Source: Fimenecus sp052273625
Lineage (GTDB): Bacteria; Bacillota; Clostridia; Oscillospirales; Acutalibacteraceae
DNA length: 12,614 nt
Direction: 5' to 3'
Assembly: GCA_052273625.1 (NCBI GenBank)
Contig: DAVZHW010000048.1
Coordinates: 1 to 12,614, forward strand
Shown: positions 5,302 to 12,577 of the stretch, one piece after another
Layout: every line of letters starts with the position of its first letter
How positions within the stretch are numbered: position 1 is the stretch's first letter
Notes under the pieces: model-generated
The model's input: only the letters and a program-made list of their open reading frames with translations
Told to the model about the DNA's origin: nothing
The model's database searches: none
Translations under genes and position numbers: made by a program

Positions 5302-7377
5302 ATGAAATGTCAAATCTTGCACGAAACAAAAAACAGAATGAGAGTGCATTTTTGCAAAGAAAATATGACAATTGAAGAAGCGGATAAGGCAGACGCTTAC
5401 CTGAAATCAATCAACGGAATCGAAGACGTTACGGTTTATGAAAGAACCTCTGATTTGATTATTTATTATTCCTTTGACAGGAGTGAACTGATTGAAATTC
5501 TTGCACAATTCAGTTTTGAAAATGACGAAGTAAAAAACATTGAGGTTGTCGGCACCGCAAGACTTGTTCAGCGTGAATATGAAGAAAAGCTTATTATGAC
5601 AATCACTTTGCGCTATTTCAGAAAAATATTTTATCCGTTCCCGTTAAGAATTGCACTTGCTTATATTAAATCTATAAAATATATATTAAAGGCATTGAAG
5701 TCGCTTGCCAAAGGACAGCTGAATGTTTCGGTTCTCGATGCTGTGGCAATTACGGTTTCGCTTATAAGAGGTGATTTTGAAACAGCTTCAAGCGTTATGT
5801 TCTTGCTTAAAATCGGCGAAATTCTCGAAGAGTGGACACACAAAAAATCCGTCAGCGACCTTGCAAACACAATGTCGCTCGGAGTTGAAAAAGTATGGTT
5901 AAAGGACAAAAACGGAGATGAAGTTTTGGTTTCTACAAAAGAAATCAATGTAGGCGACAAAATTGTTCTGCGCACAAGCAATATGATACCGCTTGACGGC
6001 GTAGTTGTAGATGGCGGAATAACGGTCAATCAGGCGGCTATTACAGGCGAAAGCGTGGCAGTAAACAAAACTGTCGATTCTCATGTATATGCAGGCACGG
6101 TTGTTGAAAGTGGCGAGTGTATTATAAAAGTTACGCAGATTAACGGTCAGGGAAGATATGACCGAATTGTAAAAATGATTGAAGATTCCGAAAAACTAAA
6201 ATCACCCCTTGAAAGCAAAGCATCAAATTTGGCAGATAAGCTTGTACCGTTTAGTCTGTTCGGCACGATTTTTACATATGCAATTACACAAAATGTTACA
6301 AAGGCTTTGTCTATTCTAATGGTGGATTATTCCTGTGCATTAAAGCTTACAATGCCTGTTGCGGTTTTGTCTGCTATCAACGAATGCAACAATTACGACG
6401 CAACCGTTAAAGGCGGAAAATATCTTGAAGCACTTTCAATGGCAAATGTTATTGTATTTGACAAAACAGGAACGCTGACAAATGCACAGCCTAAAGTTGC
6501 GGATATTATTACATTTAACGGCAGTGACAAAACGGAAATGCTACGGCTTGCCGCCTGCCTTGAGGAACACTTCCCACACTCGGTTGCAAATGCCGTCGTT
6601 AACGAAGCAAAGGCAAGAGGTCTTGACCACGCCGAACAGCACTCAAAGGTTGAATATATCGTAGCTCACGGAATTTCAAGTATTGTAGATAACGAAAAAG
6701 TTGTGATCGGAAGTTATCATTTTGTATTTGAAGATGAAAAATGCACCGTTGCAGAAAATGAAACGGAAAAATTCAATTCTATTCCAAACGAATATTCTCA
6801 TCTTTATATGGCAATCAACCGCGAACTTGTTGCCGTGATTTGCATTGAGGACCCTATAAAAGACAATGTTAAGCAAACGCTTGATAATTTGAGAAAATGC
6901 GGCATAGACAAAATTGTTATGATGACCGGTGACAGCGAACGCACGGCAAGGGCGGTTGCAGAAAAACTGGGAATTGATGAATACTATGCGGAAGTTATGC
7001 CCGAGGACAAAGCTATGTTCATCGAAAAAATGCAAACTGACGGCAATTCCGTTATTATGGTTGGTGACGGCATAAACGATTCACCGGCATTGAGTAAAGC
7101 AGATGTCGGAATAGCAATAAGTTCAGGTGCTGCAATAGCAAAGGAAATTGCGGATATAACCGTTTCAAGCGATGATTTGAATTCTCTTGTAACGCTTAAA
7201 GAAATAAGCAATCTTTTGATGGCAAGAATAAGGTCAAATTACCGCTCAATTATGTCGTTTAACACCGCATTGATTGTGCTTGGCGTTGTTGGAATAATTC
7301 CTCCGACAACTTCGGCATTTTTGCACAATGCTTCTACTCTTGCTTTTACATTAAAGAGTATGACGAAACTGATGTAA
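5302..7377 (+). CDS. fezB: P1B-type metal-transporting ATPase, FezB-like
   Basis: This 691-residue protein has the full P-type ATPase core: actuator TGES (248-251), phosphorylation site DKTGTLT with D387, TGDS (542-545) and GDGIND (588-593). Residues 1-75 resemble a heavy-metal-associated fold (RMRVHF near the start, GIEDVTVY) but have no CXXC. The metal-site helix carries YSCALKL (S344, C345) instead of CPC, and the usual HP dipeptide reads H426-S427. It ends HNASTLAFTLKSMTKLM, without a C-terminal metal-binding tail. The SCALK form and the small upstream partner fit the P1B-6 group, to which FezB belongs; FezB loads iron into membrane-bound ferrosomes. Another metal is possible. GAGG lies eight bases before ATG 5302. 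The gene is intact and shares AT-rich codon use with its neighbours. Confidence 0.82.
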   Translation: MKCQILHETKNRMRVHFCKENMTIEEADKADAYLKSINGIEDVTVYERTSDLIIYYSFDRSELIEILAQFSFENDEVKNIEVVGTARLVQREYEEKLIMTITLRYFRKIFYPFPLRIALAYIKSIKYILKALKSLAKGQLNVSVLDAVAITVSLIRGDFETASSVMFLLKIGEILEEWTHKKSVSDLANTMSLGVEKVWLKDKNGDEVLVSTKEINVGDKIVLRTSNMIPLDGVVVDGGITVNQAAITGESVAVNKTVDSHVYAGTVVESGECIIKVTQINGQGRYDRIVKMIEDSEKLKSPLESKASNLADKLVPFSLFGTIFTYAITQNVTKALSILMVDYSCALKLTMPVAVLSAINECNNYDATVKGGKYLEALSMANVIVFDKTGTLTNAQPKVADIITFNGSDKTEMLRLAACLEEHFPHSVANAVVNEAKARGLDHAEQHSKVEYIVAHGISSIVDNEKVVIGSYHFVFEDEKCTVAENETEKFNSIPNEYSHLYMAINRELVAVICIEDPIKDNVKQTLDNLRKCGIDKIVMMTGDSERTARAVAEKLGIDEYYAEVMPEDKAMFIEKMQTDGNSVIMVGDGINDSPALSKADVGIAISSGAAIAKEIADITVSSDDLNSLVTLKEISNLLMARIRSNYRSIMSFNTALIVLGVVGIIPPTTSAFLHNASTLAFTLKSMTKLM

Positions 7378-7517
7378 ATCCTGTTCCATTCGGAGATAAA
7401 TTATTATTTAATGGTAATTTGAATAACAATGCGGATTTAGAATTTCTTTATACACCTCAGTGTAAGGTTCGCAATTCCTCATACGAATTTGCTGTTCTAA
7501 TCAAAAATAAAATTCTG

Positions 7518-7554
7518 AGCCATTTTTGAGAGACGCAAAGTCTGAAAAATGGCT
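7518..7554 (+). terminator. long hairpin downstream of fezB
   Basis: AGCCATTTTT pairs with AAAAATGGCT (7518-7527/7545-7554), with an inner AGAC/GTCT stem. It is the first sizeable hairpin after the fezB stop, 140 bases downstream. It lacks a T-run on the plus strand, so it may mark a 3' end by processing rather than by termination. Confidence 0.35.
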
Positions 7555-7586
7555 TAAATAGGCGGTTTTGAAAAAAGATTGCGAGC

Positions 7587-7620
7587 CTCTGACTCCGTAT
7601 GTTGAGGTTCGAATCCTTAT
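7587..7620 (+). other. tRNA 3'-half-like sequence
   Basis: GGTTCGAATCC (7606-7616) is an exact T-arm core, with TGAGG/CCTTA able to pair as the T-stem (one G-T pair). Upstream, CTCTGACTCCG resembles the anticodon loop and 3' stem of a glutamine tRNA with anticodon CTG. The 5' anticodon-stem strand does not pair, and there is no D-arm, matching acceptor or CCA, so it is not a working tRNA. It could be an att-site remnant of an integrated element or a tRNA-derived repeat. Confidence 0.4.
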
Positions 7621-7634
7621 TACGAGGCAAAGCC
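7617..7634 (+). repeat. direct repeat, copy 1
   Basis: TTATTACGAGGCAAAGCC occurs here and identically at 7870-7887. Each copy follows a GATTCGAA- or TTCGAATCC-type sequence, so the shared unit probably extends upstream in degenerate form. Confidence 0.85.
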
Positions 7635-7653
7635 GAGTAACAAGGTTATCGGG

Positions 7654-7772
7654 TCCCATTCAAAATCTGTGATTTTGCAAAAGGGTGATGTTCTTATTAC
7701 GGGTTTATAATGCAATTAAACCCGTAAAAACGTTCTGTCAAGTCTTTAAGGTGGAGATTTGCAAAGCAAATA
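7654..7772 (-). repeat. copy 2 of the structured intergenic repeat
   Basis: Read on the minus strand, this carries a hairpin ATTTGC-TTT-GCAAAT (7771-7757), CTCCACC, GAACAT, CACCCTTTTG, a hairpin CAAAATC-ACA-GATTTTG (7677-7661) and GGGACCC (7657-7651). The order matches copy 1 at 328-443, with changed but still pairing hairpin arms. An extra 11-bp hairpin (7697-7727) is inserted between the two halves. Boundaries are approximate. Confidence 0.45.
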
Positions 7773-7789
7773 CTACCGTGACTTGACAG
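7735..7789. repeat. two-part cruciform
   Basis: The outer arms CTGTCAAGTC (7735-7744) and GACTTGACAG (7780-7789) are perfectly complementary. Inside, GGTGG/CTACC and ATTTGC/GCAAAT form a second stem with a three-base loop. The inner segment shares the GGAGATT-N12-ACTACCGT pattern with 11555-11581. Confidence 0.8.
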
Positions 7790-7806
7790 GTTGTTATACC
7801 GCTGCC

Positions 7807-7842
7807 AAAAAAGACAGGTAACTTTAGTTGCCTGTCTTTTTT
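7807..7842. terminator. bidirectional intrinsic terminator
   Basis: A 16-bp stem (7807-7822/7827-7842, one G-T pair) with loop TTTA has a GACAGG core and is flanked by A6 on the left and T6 on the right, so it works in both directions. It suits the convergent fezB and glycosidase transcripts, though it is 430 and 170 bases from their stops. Confidence 0.8.
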
Positions 7843-7869
7843 CATGTGTTTCAAGGATTCGAAGAATCG

Positions 7870-7887
7870 TTATTACGAGGCAAAGCC
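7870..7887 (+). repeat. direct repeat, copy 2
   Basis: Identical over 18 bases to 7617-7634 and preceded by a small hairpin, GATTC-GAA-GAATC (7857-7869). Confidence 0.85.
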
Positions 7888-8013
7888 ATGACTTACTATA
7901 ACTGTTTTGCAAGGTAGCGTAATATGTTTCGTAAATAAAATAATTCCTCTGAGTGTATTGCAGTGACTGTATATACTGAAATATTTAAGCTTTATAGATT
8001 TCTCATTAACGTA

Positions 8014-10698
8014 TTATTGATTTATTTCAAAGGTTACGGATTTGGTTTCATTTGCTTTGAAAGTGAGTGTCTGTTCATCATCTGAAAGACCGCAGGATAC
8101 AGTTATTGTCTGGTCAATATCCGACCTGATTTCTACTGTTGCCGTGCCTGCATCAATATCCCATTCAAGCTTTTCAACTGTTGCCTGTGTACGAGCCCTG
8201 ATTCCTGTTATTGTACCCTTATCAAAGCCGCTGTTCAGAAGAGCCGGTAAAATCTCTATTTCACCTGTGTTGGAATAAACAAGACTTTCGTTGATGATAC
8301 CGAGATAACCGATTGCAAAATCAGTACAATATGCACTTCTTGCATTCATATGATGATTGGTCATCAATGAATTATAATAGATTTTACTTGACATTAAGTC
8401 TGTTAAAGCATCCGTCAGCCCGTCTCTGTCTTTTAATCTGGCACAAATCAGCGACCTATGAACAAGTGCGTGACTTGCTTTGTTTTCACTTTTGCGGTTA
8501 GCTATCGCCTGTTCACAGGCTTTTGTTAATTTCTCGTCATTCTGTGTTTCAAATAAAGGCCATACACAGTAAAGGTGGCTTAAATGTCTGTGTTCGTTAT
8601 TCTCTTCAAAAGAGGTTGTTGCCCATTCCTTCAGCGCGCCTGTTTCATCATAAAGATACGGCGGTAAATTATCAAGTAGATCCTGCCACTTTGATGTGTC
8701 TGCATCAGGCGTAACATCTGCCATAACATCAAGGAGCATATTAAGGTTATCCCTGCACGCAGCAATGTCAATTGCACAGTTTGCGTCTGACGGACTGGGG
8801 TAGTTTGACGGATTATTTTCAGGTGAATAGCTTGGAAGAATACAATAGGTTTCACCCTCGTTTAATTCGGTTTTGCCTTTTTCGTAGCGAATAGTACCGT
8901 TACTATCGGTATAGTAATCAGGCGTCATAAGCTGTGCCCAATAGTTTGCCGATTTTGTCAGCAGAGGAAGAAGTATATCCTCTTTAAGTCTTAAATAACC
9001 CCTGTCTGTAATTGCTTTAATATCAGCATCTGTTAAATCATTTTCAGTAGGAGAGAGAACTGATTTAAGAGAATTCAGGTCAAATTCATCACTAAGCGGA
9101 ATATTAATATTGCCATAGCATTGCAGAGTTTCATATAACGGCTGAAGCATCCAGCTCGCACCTGCGTTCCAATACCTGAATGGGTATGGATAGCAGGTTT
9201 CTGTTATAACCGCTTTGTCGCCGTCGGAATTAACAGGGGCTTGAATTGCATCTGTGAAGCCGTGGGTTGCATAGGCGTTTTCCTCCCAATCGGGCAGCTG
9301 ACGGAGAATGAAATACGTATAGCCAATAGGTGATGAAGCTATATTACTTGTATTCATTGATGAGGTTTGCAAATTAACATTTGCATCCATAGTGTATTTG
9401 CTGCCCCAGCCTGTGTTCCATTCGCCTGTCCACATACCGTAAAGACGGCTTGTTGAATAGCCTGAACAGCAAAGGTAAGCATATCTGCCTGCATAATATG
9501 TTCTTTGTGCAAGCGCAGAGTTGATTTTTTTACTGCGTTTTTGTGATTTGATAAGACTTTCATTTGATGATTTTGTGTCGGCATCACCAAGAGTTAATGT
9601 TACAGCATCAAACTGCGGCTGATAGATTGCAAGATGGTTTTTCAGCGCAGTATCATAATCAAATCCACCGGTTGTTGAATACTTATCTGCAACTGCCTTT
9701 GCTTGTTGAAAAAGGTCATCTACAAGAGTATAGCTCTGCTGATTTTCAAAATCAGAATATTTGCCCATGTCATATGTACGGTCGGAAATTGTGATTAAGT
9801 AAACGGCGTTTGCATCGGTTATTTTGATACCGCTGTTGTCGCCGAAAAACTGTGTTTCGTCGGTATTCTTTTCGAGGGTAACTTTTTCTTTATTACCGCC
9901 GACTGCTACTACATATATAAGCGTTGCATAACCGCCGTTTTTAAGCTCGCTGTTTTCATAATTCGGGTAATGGGCAACCATTGCGATTGAGTCGGCGCTA
10001 TCATCTACAAGCTTTTTGTATTTAAGATTGATTTCATCGCTGTCACCGAAGTTTGCAAGGGTTGAAATATCATCAACCGAAAGAGTAAGATTGACCTTTG
10101 CACCTGTGCTTGATGAACTAATCTGTGTGATTACGGCATTATCTGCCATAGATGTAAAGGATTTTCTCTCCCAAACGCCGTTTTTATCTGTATAATGCAC
10201 ACCGACCTGTGAGGTTTCATAATCGGTATAGCGAACATAATCTGATACGCCCTTGCCATCAATATCAAGTCTTAACTGTCCACCGGGATGAAAGCGGTAA
10301 ACATCATCATAGTTTGCATTATCAACAATATCTTCACCTTTTACAATTGCTTGTTTAACGGTTTCAAGCTCATCGAAGGTTTCAGGGCAATAACGAATAT
10401 TTTCATTAGGCATAATAAAATGCATATTTTGAAAAATAAAGGTGTCAGAATACGGTGAACCGCTTTCAATGAATCCCTGTAAGCCGTTGCCTGATACCAT
10501 ACCCTGTCTCCAGCTTTTTGTCTTATTGGTTTTCATTGCAGAAAGCTCAGTATATTTTTCACTGTATGAAATTTTGCTGAAATCGGTAAAAAGCTTTTCA
10601 ATTTCGGCATTTTGCGCTTTACCGCCGCATGCATACAAAGTAAAAACAAATGTGCTGCATAAGGCTATGCAGAGTGCTTTCTTTATATATTTGTTCAC
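8014..10698 (-). CDS. glycoside hydrolase family 95-like lipoprotein (alpha-L-fucosidase/galactosidase type)
   Basis: This is an 894-residue secreted lipoprotein. The start is GTG 10698-10696, five bases after GAGGTGA; longer frames begin before this site. Residues 1-24 are a lipoprotein signal, with basic NKYIKK, a hydrophobic run and lipobox LYAC (C24), so the enzyme should be anchored outside the membrane. The body shows GH95 features in order: SWRQGMVSGNG (about 62-72), an Asn-rich NVNLQ segment (N440, N442), SPEN with E627 as likely general acid, HRHLSHLY (703-710), TDFAIG with D793, and EILPALLN...GTITGIRAR. The Asn, Glu and Asp match the three catalytic residues known for GH95. GH95 enzymes release terminal alpha-L-fucose or related sugars from mucin or plant glycans. 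The exact sugar is not determined. A divergent AraC-type gene is the likely regulator. Confidence 0.8.
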   Translation of the reverse strand: MNKYIKKALCIALCSTFVFTLYACGGKAQNAEIEKLFTDFSKISYSEKYTELSAMKTNKTKSWRQGMVSGNGLQGFIESGSPYSDTFIFQNMHFIMPNENIRYCPETFDELETVKQAIVKGEDIVDNANYDDVYRFHPGGQLRLDIDGKGVSDYVRYTDYETSQVGVHYTDKNGVWERKSFTSMADNAVITQISSSSTGAKVNLTLSVDDISTLANFGDSDEINLKYKKLVDDSADSIAMVAHYPNYENSELKNGGYATLIYVVAVGGNKEKVTLEKNTDETQFFGDNSGIKITDANAVYLITISDRTYDMGKYSDFENQQSYTLVDDLFQQAKAVADKYSTTGGFDYDTALKNHLAIYQPQFDAVTLTLGDADTKSSNESLIKSQKRSKKINSALAQRTYYAGRYAYLCCSGYSTSRLYGMWTGEWNTGWGSKYTMDANVNLQTSSMNTSNIASSPIGYTYFILRQLPDWEENAYATHGFTDAIQAPVNSDGDKAVITETCYPYPFRYWNAGASWMLQPLYETLQCYGNINIPLSDEFDLNSLKSVLSPTENDLTDADIKAITDRGYLRLKEDILLPLLTKSANYWAQLMTPDYYTDSNGTIRYEKGKTELNEGETYCILPSYSPENNPSNYPSPSDANCAIDIAACRDNLNMLLDVMADVTPDADTSKWQDLLDNLPPYLYDETGALKEWATTSFEENNEHRHLSHLYCVWPLFETQNDEKLTKACEQAIANRKSENKASHALVHRSLICARLKDRDGLTDALTDLMSSKIYYNSLMTNHHMNARSAYCTDFAIGYLGIINESLVYSNTGEIEILPALLNSGFDKGTITGIRARTQATVEKLEWDIDAGTATVEIRSDIDQTITVSCGLSDDEQTLTFKANETKSVTFEINQ

Positions 10699-10717
10699 AT
10701 ATATCACCTCAAAAAAA

Positions 10718-10723
10718 ATTATA
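10718..10723 (-). promoter_or_regulatory. extended -10 promoter of the glycosidase gene
   Basis: On the minus strand TGCTATAAT carries an extended -10, 20 bases before the GTG start. There is no good -35, which suggests activator dependence, as expected for an AraC-regulated gene. Confidence 0.5.
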
Positions 10724-10745
10724 GCATATAAATTCACGATAAATG

Positions 10746-10770
10746 CGACATAAAAATTGAAATGATGTCG
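10746..10770. promoter_or_regulatory. inverted repeat between divergent promoters
   Basis: CGACAT (10746-10751) and ATGTCG (10765-10770) form a 6-bp inverted repeat with 13 bases between. It lies just upstream of the glycosidase promoter and inside the araC-type promoter, a plausible regulator site. The short arms make chance possible. Confidence 0.35.
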
Positions 10771-10785
10771 TGTTTATGGTAATAT
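10757..10785 (+). promoter_or_regulatory. promoter of the AraC-family gene
   Basis: TTGAAA (10757-10762), 17 bases, then TAATAT (10780-10785) with a TG one base before the -10. Initiation would be near 10792, leaving a very short leader before ATG 10801. Confidence 0.55.
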
Positions 10786-10800
10786 AAACTTGGTGATAAA

Positions 10801-11463
10801 ATGATAAGATTTAATTGGAATAATGTTTTATTTGATATGACCGATATCGGCGGAGGTGTACTTGGGAAAAATATACCGAGACATGCACATGCCAAGAACA
10901 GCTATGAGCTGCATTTTATAGTTGGCGGTAAAGGTAAGCTAATAACAGATGCAAATGAATATGAGCTGTCATCAGGTAACTTTTTTATTACAGGTCCTAA
11001 TATTTATCATGAGCAAACTGCGGATAAAAATAATCCTGTAAGAGATGTTTTTATAACCTTTCAGGCTGTTGATACTAATAGGGCGAATGCAATTTCATCT
11101 ACCTTTTTAGATAATCATTTTTGCTTTTTTGAAAGATTTGATATGTCAATTGCTCAATATATTTTAAAGGAATTCAAAAGTAAAAGGGCTGATTATGAAA
11201 GTGCAGTTTCAGGGCTGTCAATGAAGCTTTTAACTGATATTACAAGACAGCTGTTACCTGATACATTTGGTGAAAATATGATGGCTGAAGGTCTGTATGA
11301 CAGGCGCTTTGTTATAATTGAACAAGCATTTTTATATACTCCTGATTTAACCTTGTCCGAGCTTTCGGACAGAATCGGACTTTGTGAAAGACAGGTTCAA
11401 AGGCTACTGAAAAAATATTATGGAAAAAGTTTCAGGGAAAAGAAAAAAGAGAGCAGGAATTAG
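10801..11463 (+). CDS. AraC-family regulator, C-terminally truncated
   Basis: This is a 220-residue protein. Residues 15-85 form a cupin-type sensor domain (HAHAKNSYELHFIVGG with H28, H30, E36, H38). Residues about 166-212 are the first half of an AraC DNA-binding domain: LTLSELSDRIGLCERQVQRLLKKYYGKSF is the first helix-turn-helix. The frame then stops after KKKESRN, where family members continue for about 45 more residues with a second helix-turn-helix. A different frame just past this point reads ELAEILL and then stops, which looks like the eroded continuation, so a frameshift or a nearby repeat insertion is likely. It is divergent from the GH95 gene with 102 bases between start codons and was probably its sugar-responsive activator. 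Whether the shortened protein still works is doubtful. Confidence 0.75.
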   Translation: MIRFNWNNVLFDMTDIGGGVLGKNIPRHAHAKNSYELHFIVGGKGKLITDANEYELSSGNFFITGPNIYHEQTADKNNPVRDVFITFQAVDTNRANAISSTFLDNHFCFFERFDMSIAQYILKEFKSKRADYESAVSGLSMKLLTDITRQLLPDTFGENMMAEGLYDRRFVIIEQAFLYTPDLTLSELSDRIGLCERQVQRLLKKYYGKSFREKKKESRN

Positions 11464-11554
11464 CTGAGATCCTGTTATGATTGGTTCGCTGTTAAATGAA
11501 AAAGAAATTTTCCCTATTAAAATAATAAACTGCAAAACCTCTGAAAAAGAGATT

Positions 11555-11581
11555 GGAGATTGTAAAAATCAACACTACCGT
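11555..11581 (+). repeat. dispersed repeat core, second copy
   Basis: GGAGATT, twelve bases, ACTACCGT: the same pattern with the same spacing as 7753-7779 (20 of 27 positions identical by my count). Complementary flanks AAACTGC (11528-11534) and GCAGTTT (11600-11606) enclose it. It lies just downstream of the truncated AraC gene. Confidence 0.55.
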
Positions 11582-11659
11582 AATTTTTCATATAAAACCG
11601 CAGTTTGTTAATTAACTGCTACAATTCTTCCGTCCGTAACACATGGGATAACACTAAAC

Positions 11660-12529
11660 TCAACGATGATTTTCGAAATAATCCTCAGCTTCTTCGTAAG
11701 AGTCGAAATCTTCCTTATAATAATCATAAAAATCATCGGCATATTCAAAAGCTTTAACATTATAATATTCTTTATAAAACTCTGTGGTATACGGTGCATT
11801 TGCCGTAGGCTCGTCGGAATTATCGCCGTTTATCGCATCTTTGAAACCGACGCTGTCTATTGAGGAAACTTTTCCGTCTGTACACTTAACCGTATATATT
11901 TCGCCTTTATAAATCTTGAACTCGTATATATTCTGTCTTTTATTACAATCATTCCCCTGAGCGTCATTGTCAGTCATACCGATATAAAAACCTTTTAGAT
12001 AACTGCTTAACACGGTATCCCTCATTAACTTTTCAGGCATATCCATATAAGGATAATAGCTGTTCCTTGAAAGCTTTATTTCTTCTTCGTGGGTAGTTTT
12101 TCGGTTTTTATCAATGCCGATTATCTCATACTTAAAAGCTTCAAATTTTTCATTTTGCTCCGACGTAAGATTACTGCATTTTGAATTCAAATAAGCTGCG
12201 TAATTGTAAGCTTCTCTTTTCTCATCGAAAGCAATATGTGCATTGCAATACTCAATAAGTGCGTTTACATCTTTATAGTTGTCTTTTTCTCTTTTTATTT
12301 TCAAAAGCAACTCTTTCGCTTCGGAATACTGTCCGTTAAGCGCCATTTCAACCGTTTGATCATATTGCGAAAAGAGCTTGTTTTTAGCAACTTCTTTTTT
12401 AACTGCAGGGTGCTGAGATATAAGTGCTACAAGCAAATTCAAAGCTAAAGCAACAGCGATAACAATACAAAAAACACTTTTGGCAACACTTTTATTTTGC
12501 TCTGTTTCGTCTCTCTCAATATATGCCAT
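11660..12529 (-). CDS. single-pass membrane protein of unknown function
   Basis: This is a 289-residue protein I do not recognise. A short cytosolic N-terminus (MAYIERDETEQNKS) precedes one membrane helix (about 19-40, VFCIVIAVALALNLLVALI). The rest should lie outside the membrane. Residues about 55-105 (MALNGQYSEAKELLLKIK, then NYKDVNALIEYCNAHI) have the helical pattern of a tetratricopeptide-like repeat. A later part (about 205-235) has short beta-like strands with lysines. The C-terminus (about 255-289) is very rich in Tyr, Asp and Glu, such as DDFYDYYKEDFDSYEEAED. ATG 12529 has GAGGGG seven bases upstream. No operon partner is visible: the gene before it lies outside the window. Confidence 0.7.
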   Translation of the reverse strand: MAYIERDETEQNKSVAKSVFCIVIAVALALNLLVALISQHPAVKKEVAKNKLFSQYDQTVEMALNGQYSEAKELLLKIKREKDNYKDVNALIEYCNAHIAFDEKREAYNYAAYLNSKCSNLTSEQNEKFEAFKYEIIGIDKNRKTTHEEEIKLSRNSYYPYMDMPEKLMRDTVLSSYLKGFYIGMTDNDAQGNDCNKRQNIYEFKIYKGEIYTVKCTDGKVSSIDSVGFKDAINGDNSDEPTANAPYTTEFYKEYYNVKAFEYADDFYDYYKEDFDSYEEAEDYFENHR

Positions 12530-12561
12530 AGCTGTCCCCTCTCCGATTTCATATTAGTTTT

Positions 12562-12567
12562 ATTATA
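12562..12567 (-). promoter_or_regulatory. extended -10 promoter of the membrane protein gene
   Basis: TGATATAAT on the minus strand gives an extended -10, 33 bases before the ATG. No good -35 is seen at 17 bases; the hairpin at 12578-12595 occupies that region. Confidence 0.45.
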
Positions 12568-12577
12568 TCATAAATTA

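Larger units (their letters stand above)
7378..8013. other. non-coding spacer with tRNA-like fragment, direct repeats and hairpins
   Basis: I find no credible gene in these 636 bases. They hold a hairpin (7518-7554), a tRNA 3'-half-like stretch (7587-7620), an 18-base direct repeat (7617-7634 and 7870-7887), a 7-bp hairpin with 3-base loop (7661-7677), an 11-bp hairpin (7697-7727), a two-part cruciform (7735-7789), a bidirectional terminator (7807-7842) and a GATTC-GAA-GAATC hairpin (7857-7869). The density suggests accumulated non-autonomous repeats or a structured RNA. The fez operon and the glycosidase gene converge on this spacer. Confidence 0.75.

Noticed and set aside
7378..7529. Plus-frame stretch of about 50 codons after fezB (reads PVPFGDKLLFNGN...), possibly a lost C-terminal extension or a gene remnant
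   Set aside because: It has no start codon or ribosome site. The fezB product already ends where the family normally ends, and the frame runs into a hairpin.
7540..7634. A complete tRNA gene
   Set aside because: Only the T-arm and part of the anticodon arm can be matched; no D-arm, pairing acceptor stem or CCA is present.
7617..7887. CRISPR array from the direct repeats
   Set aside because: Only two 18-base copies 253 bases apart, with no regular spacing and no cas genes.
7697..7912. Minus-strand open frame of 71 codons
   Set aside because: It spans the terminator and two cruciforms in the repeat-rich spacer and has no ribosome binding site.
11477..11611. Small frame of 44 codons after the AraC gene (begins MIGSLLNEKEIF)
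   Set aside because: There is no ribosome binding site, and it covers the dispersed repeat core. It is better read as eroded sequence plus repeat.
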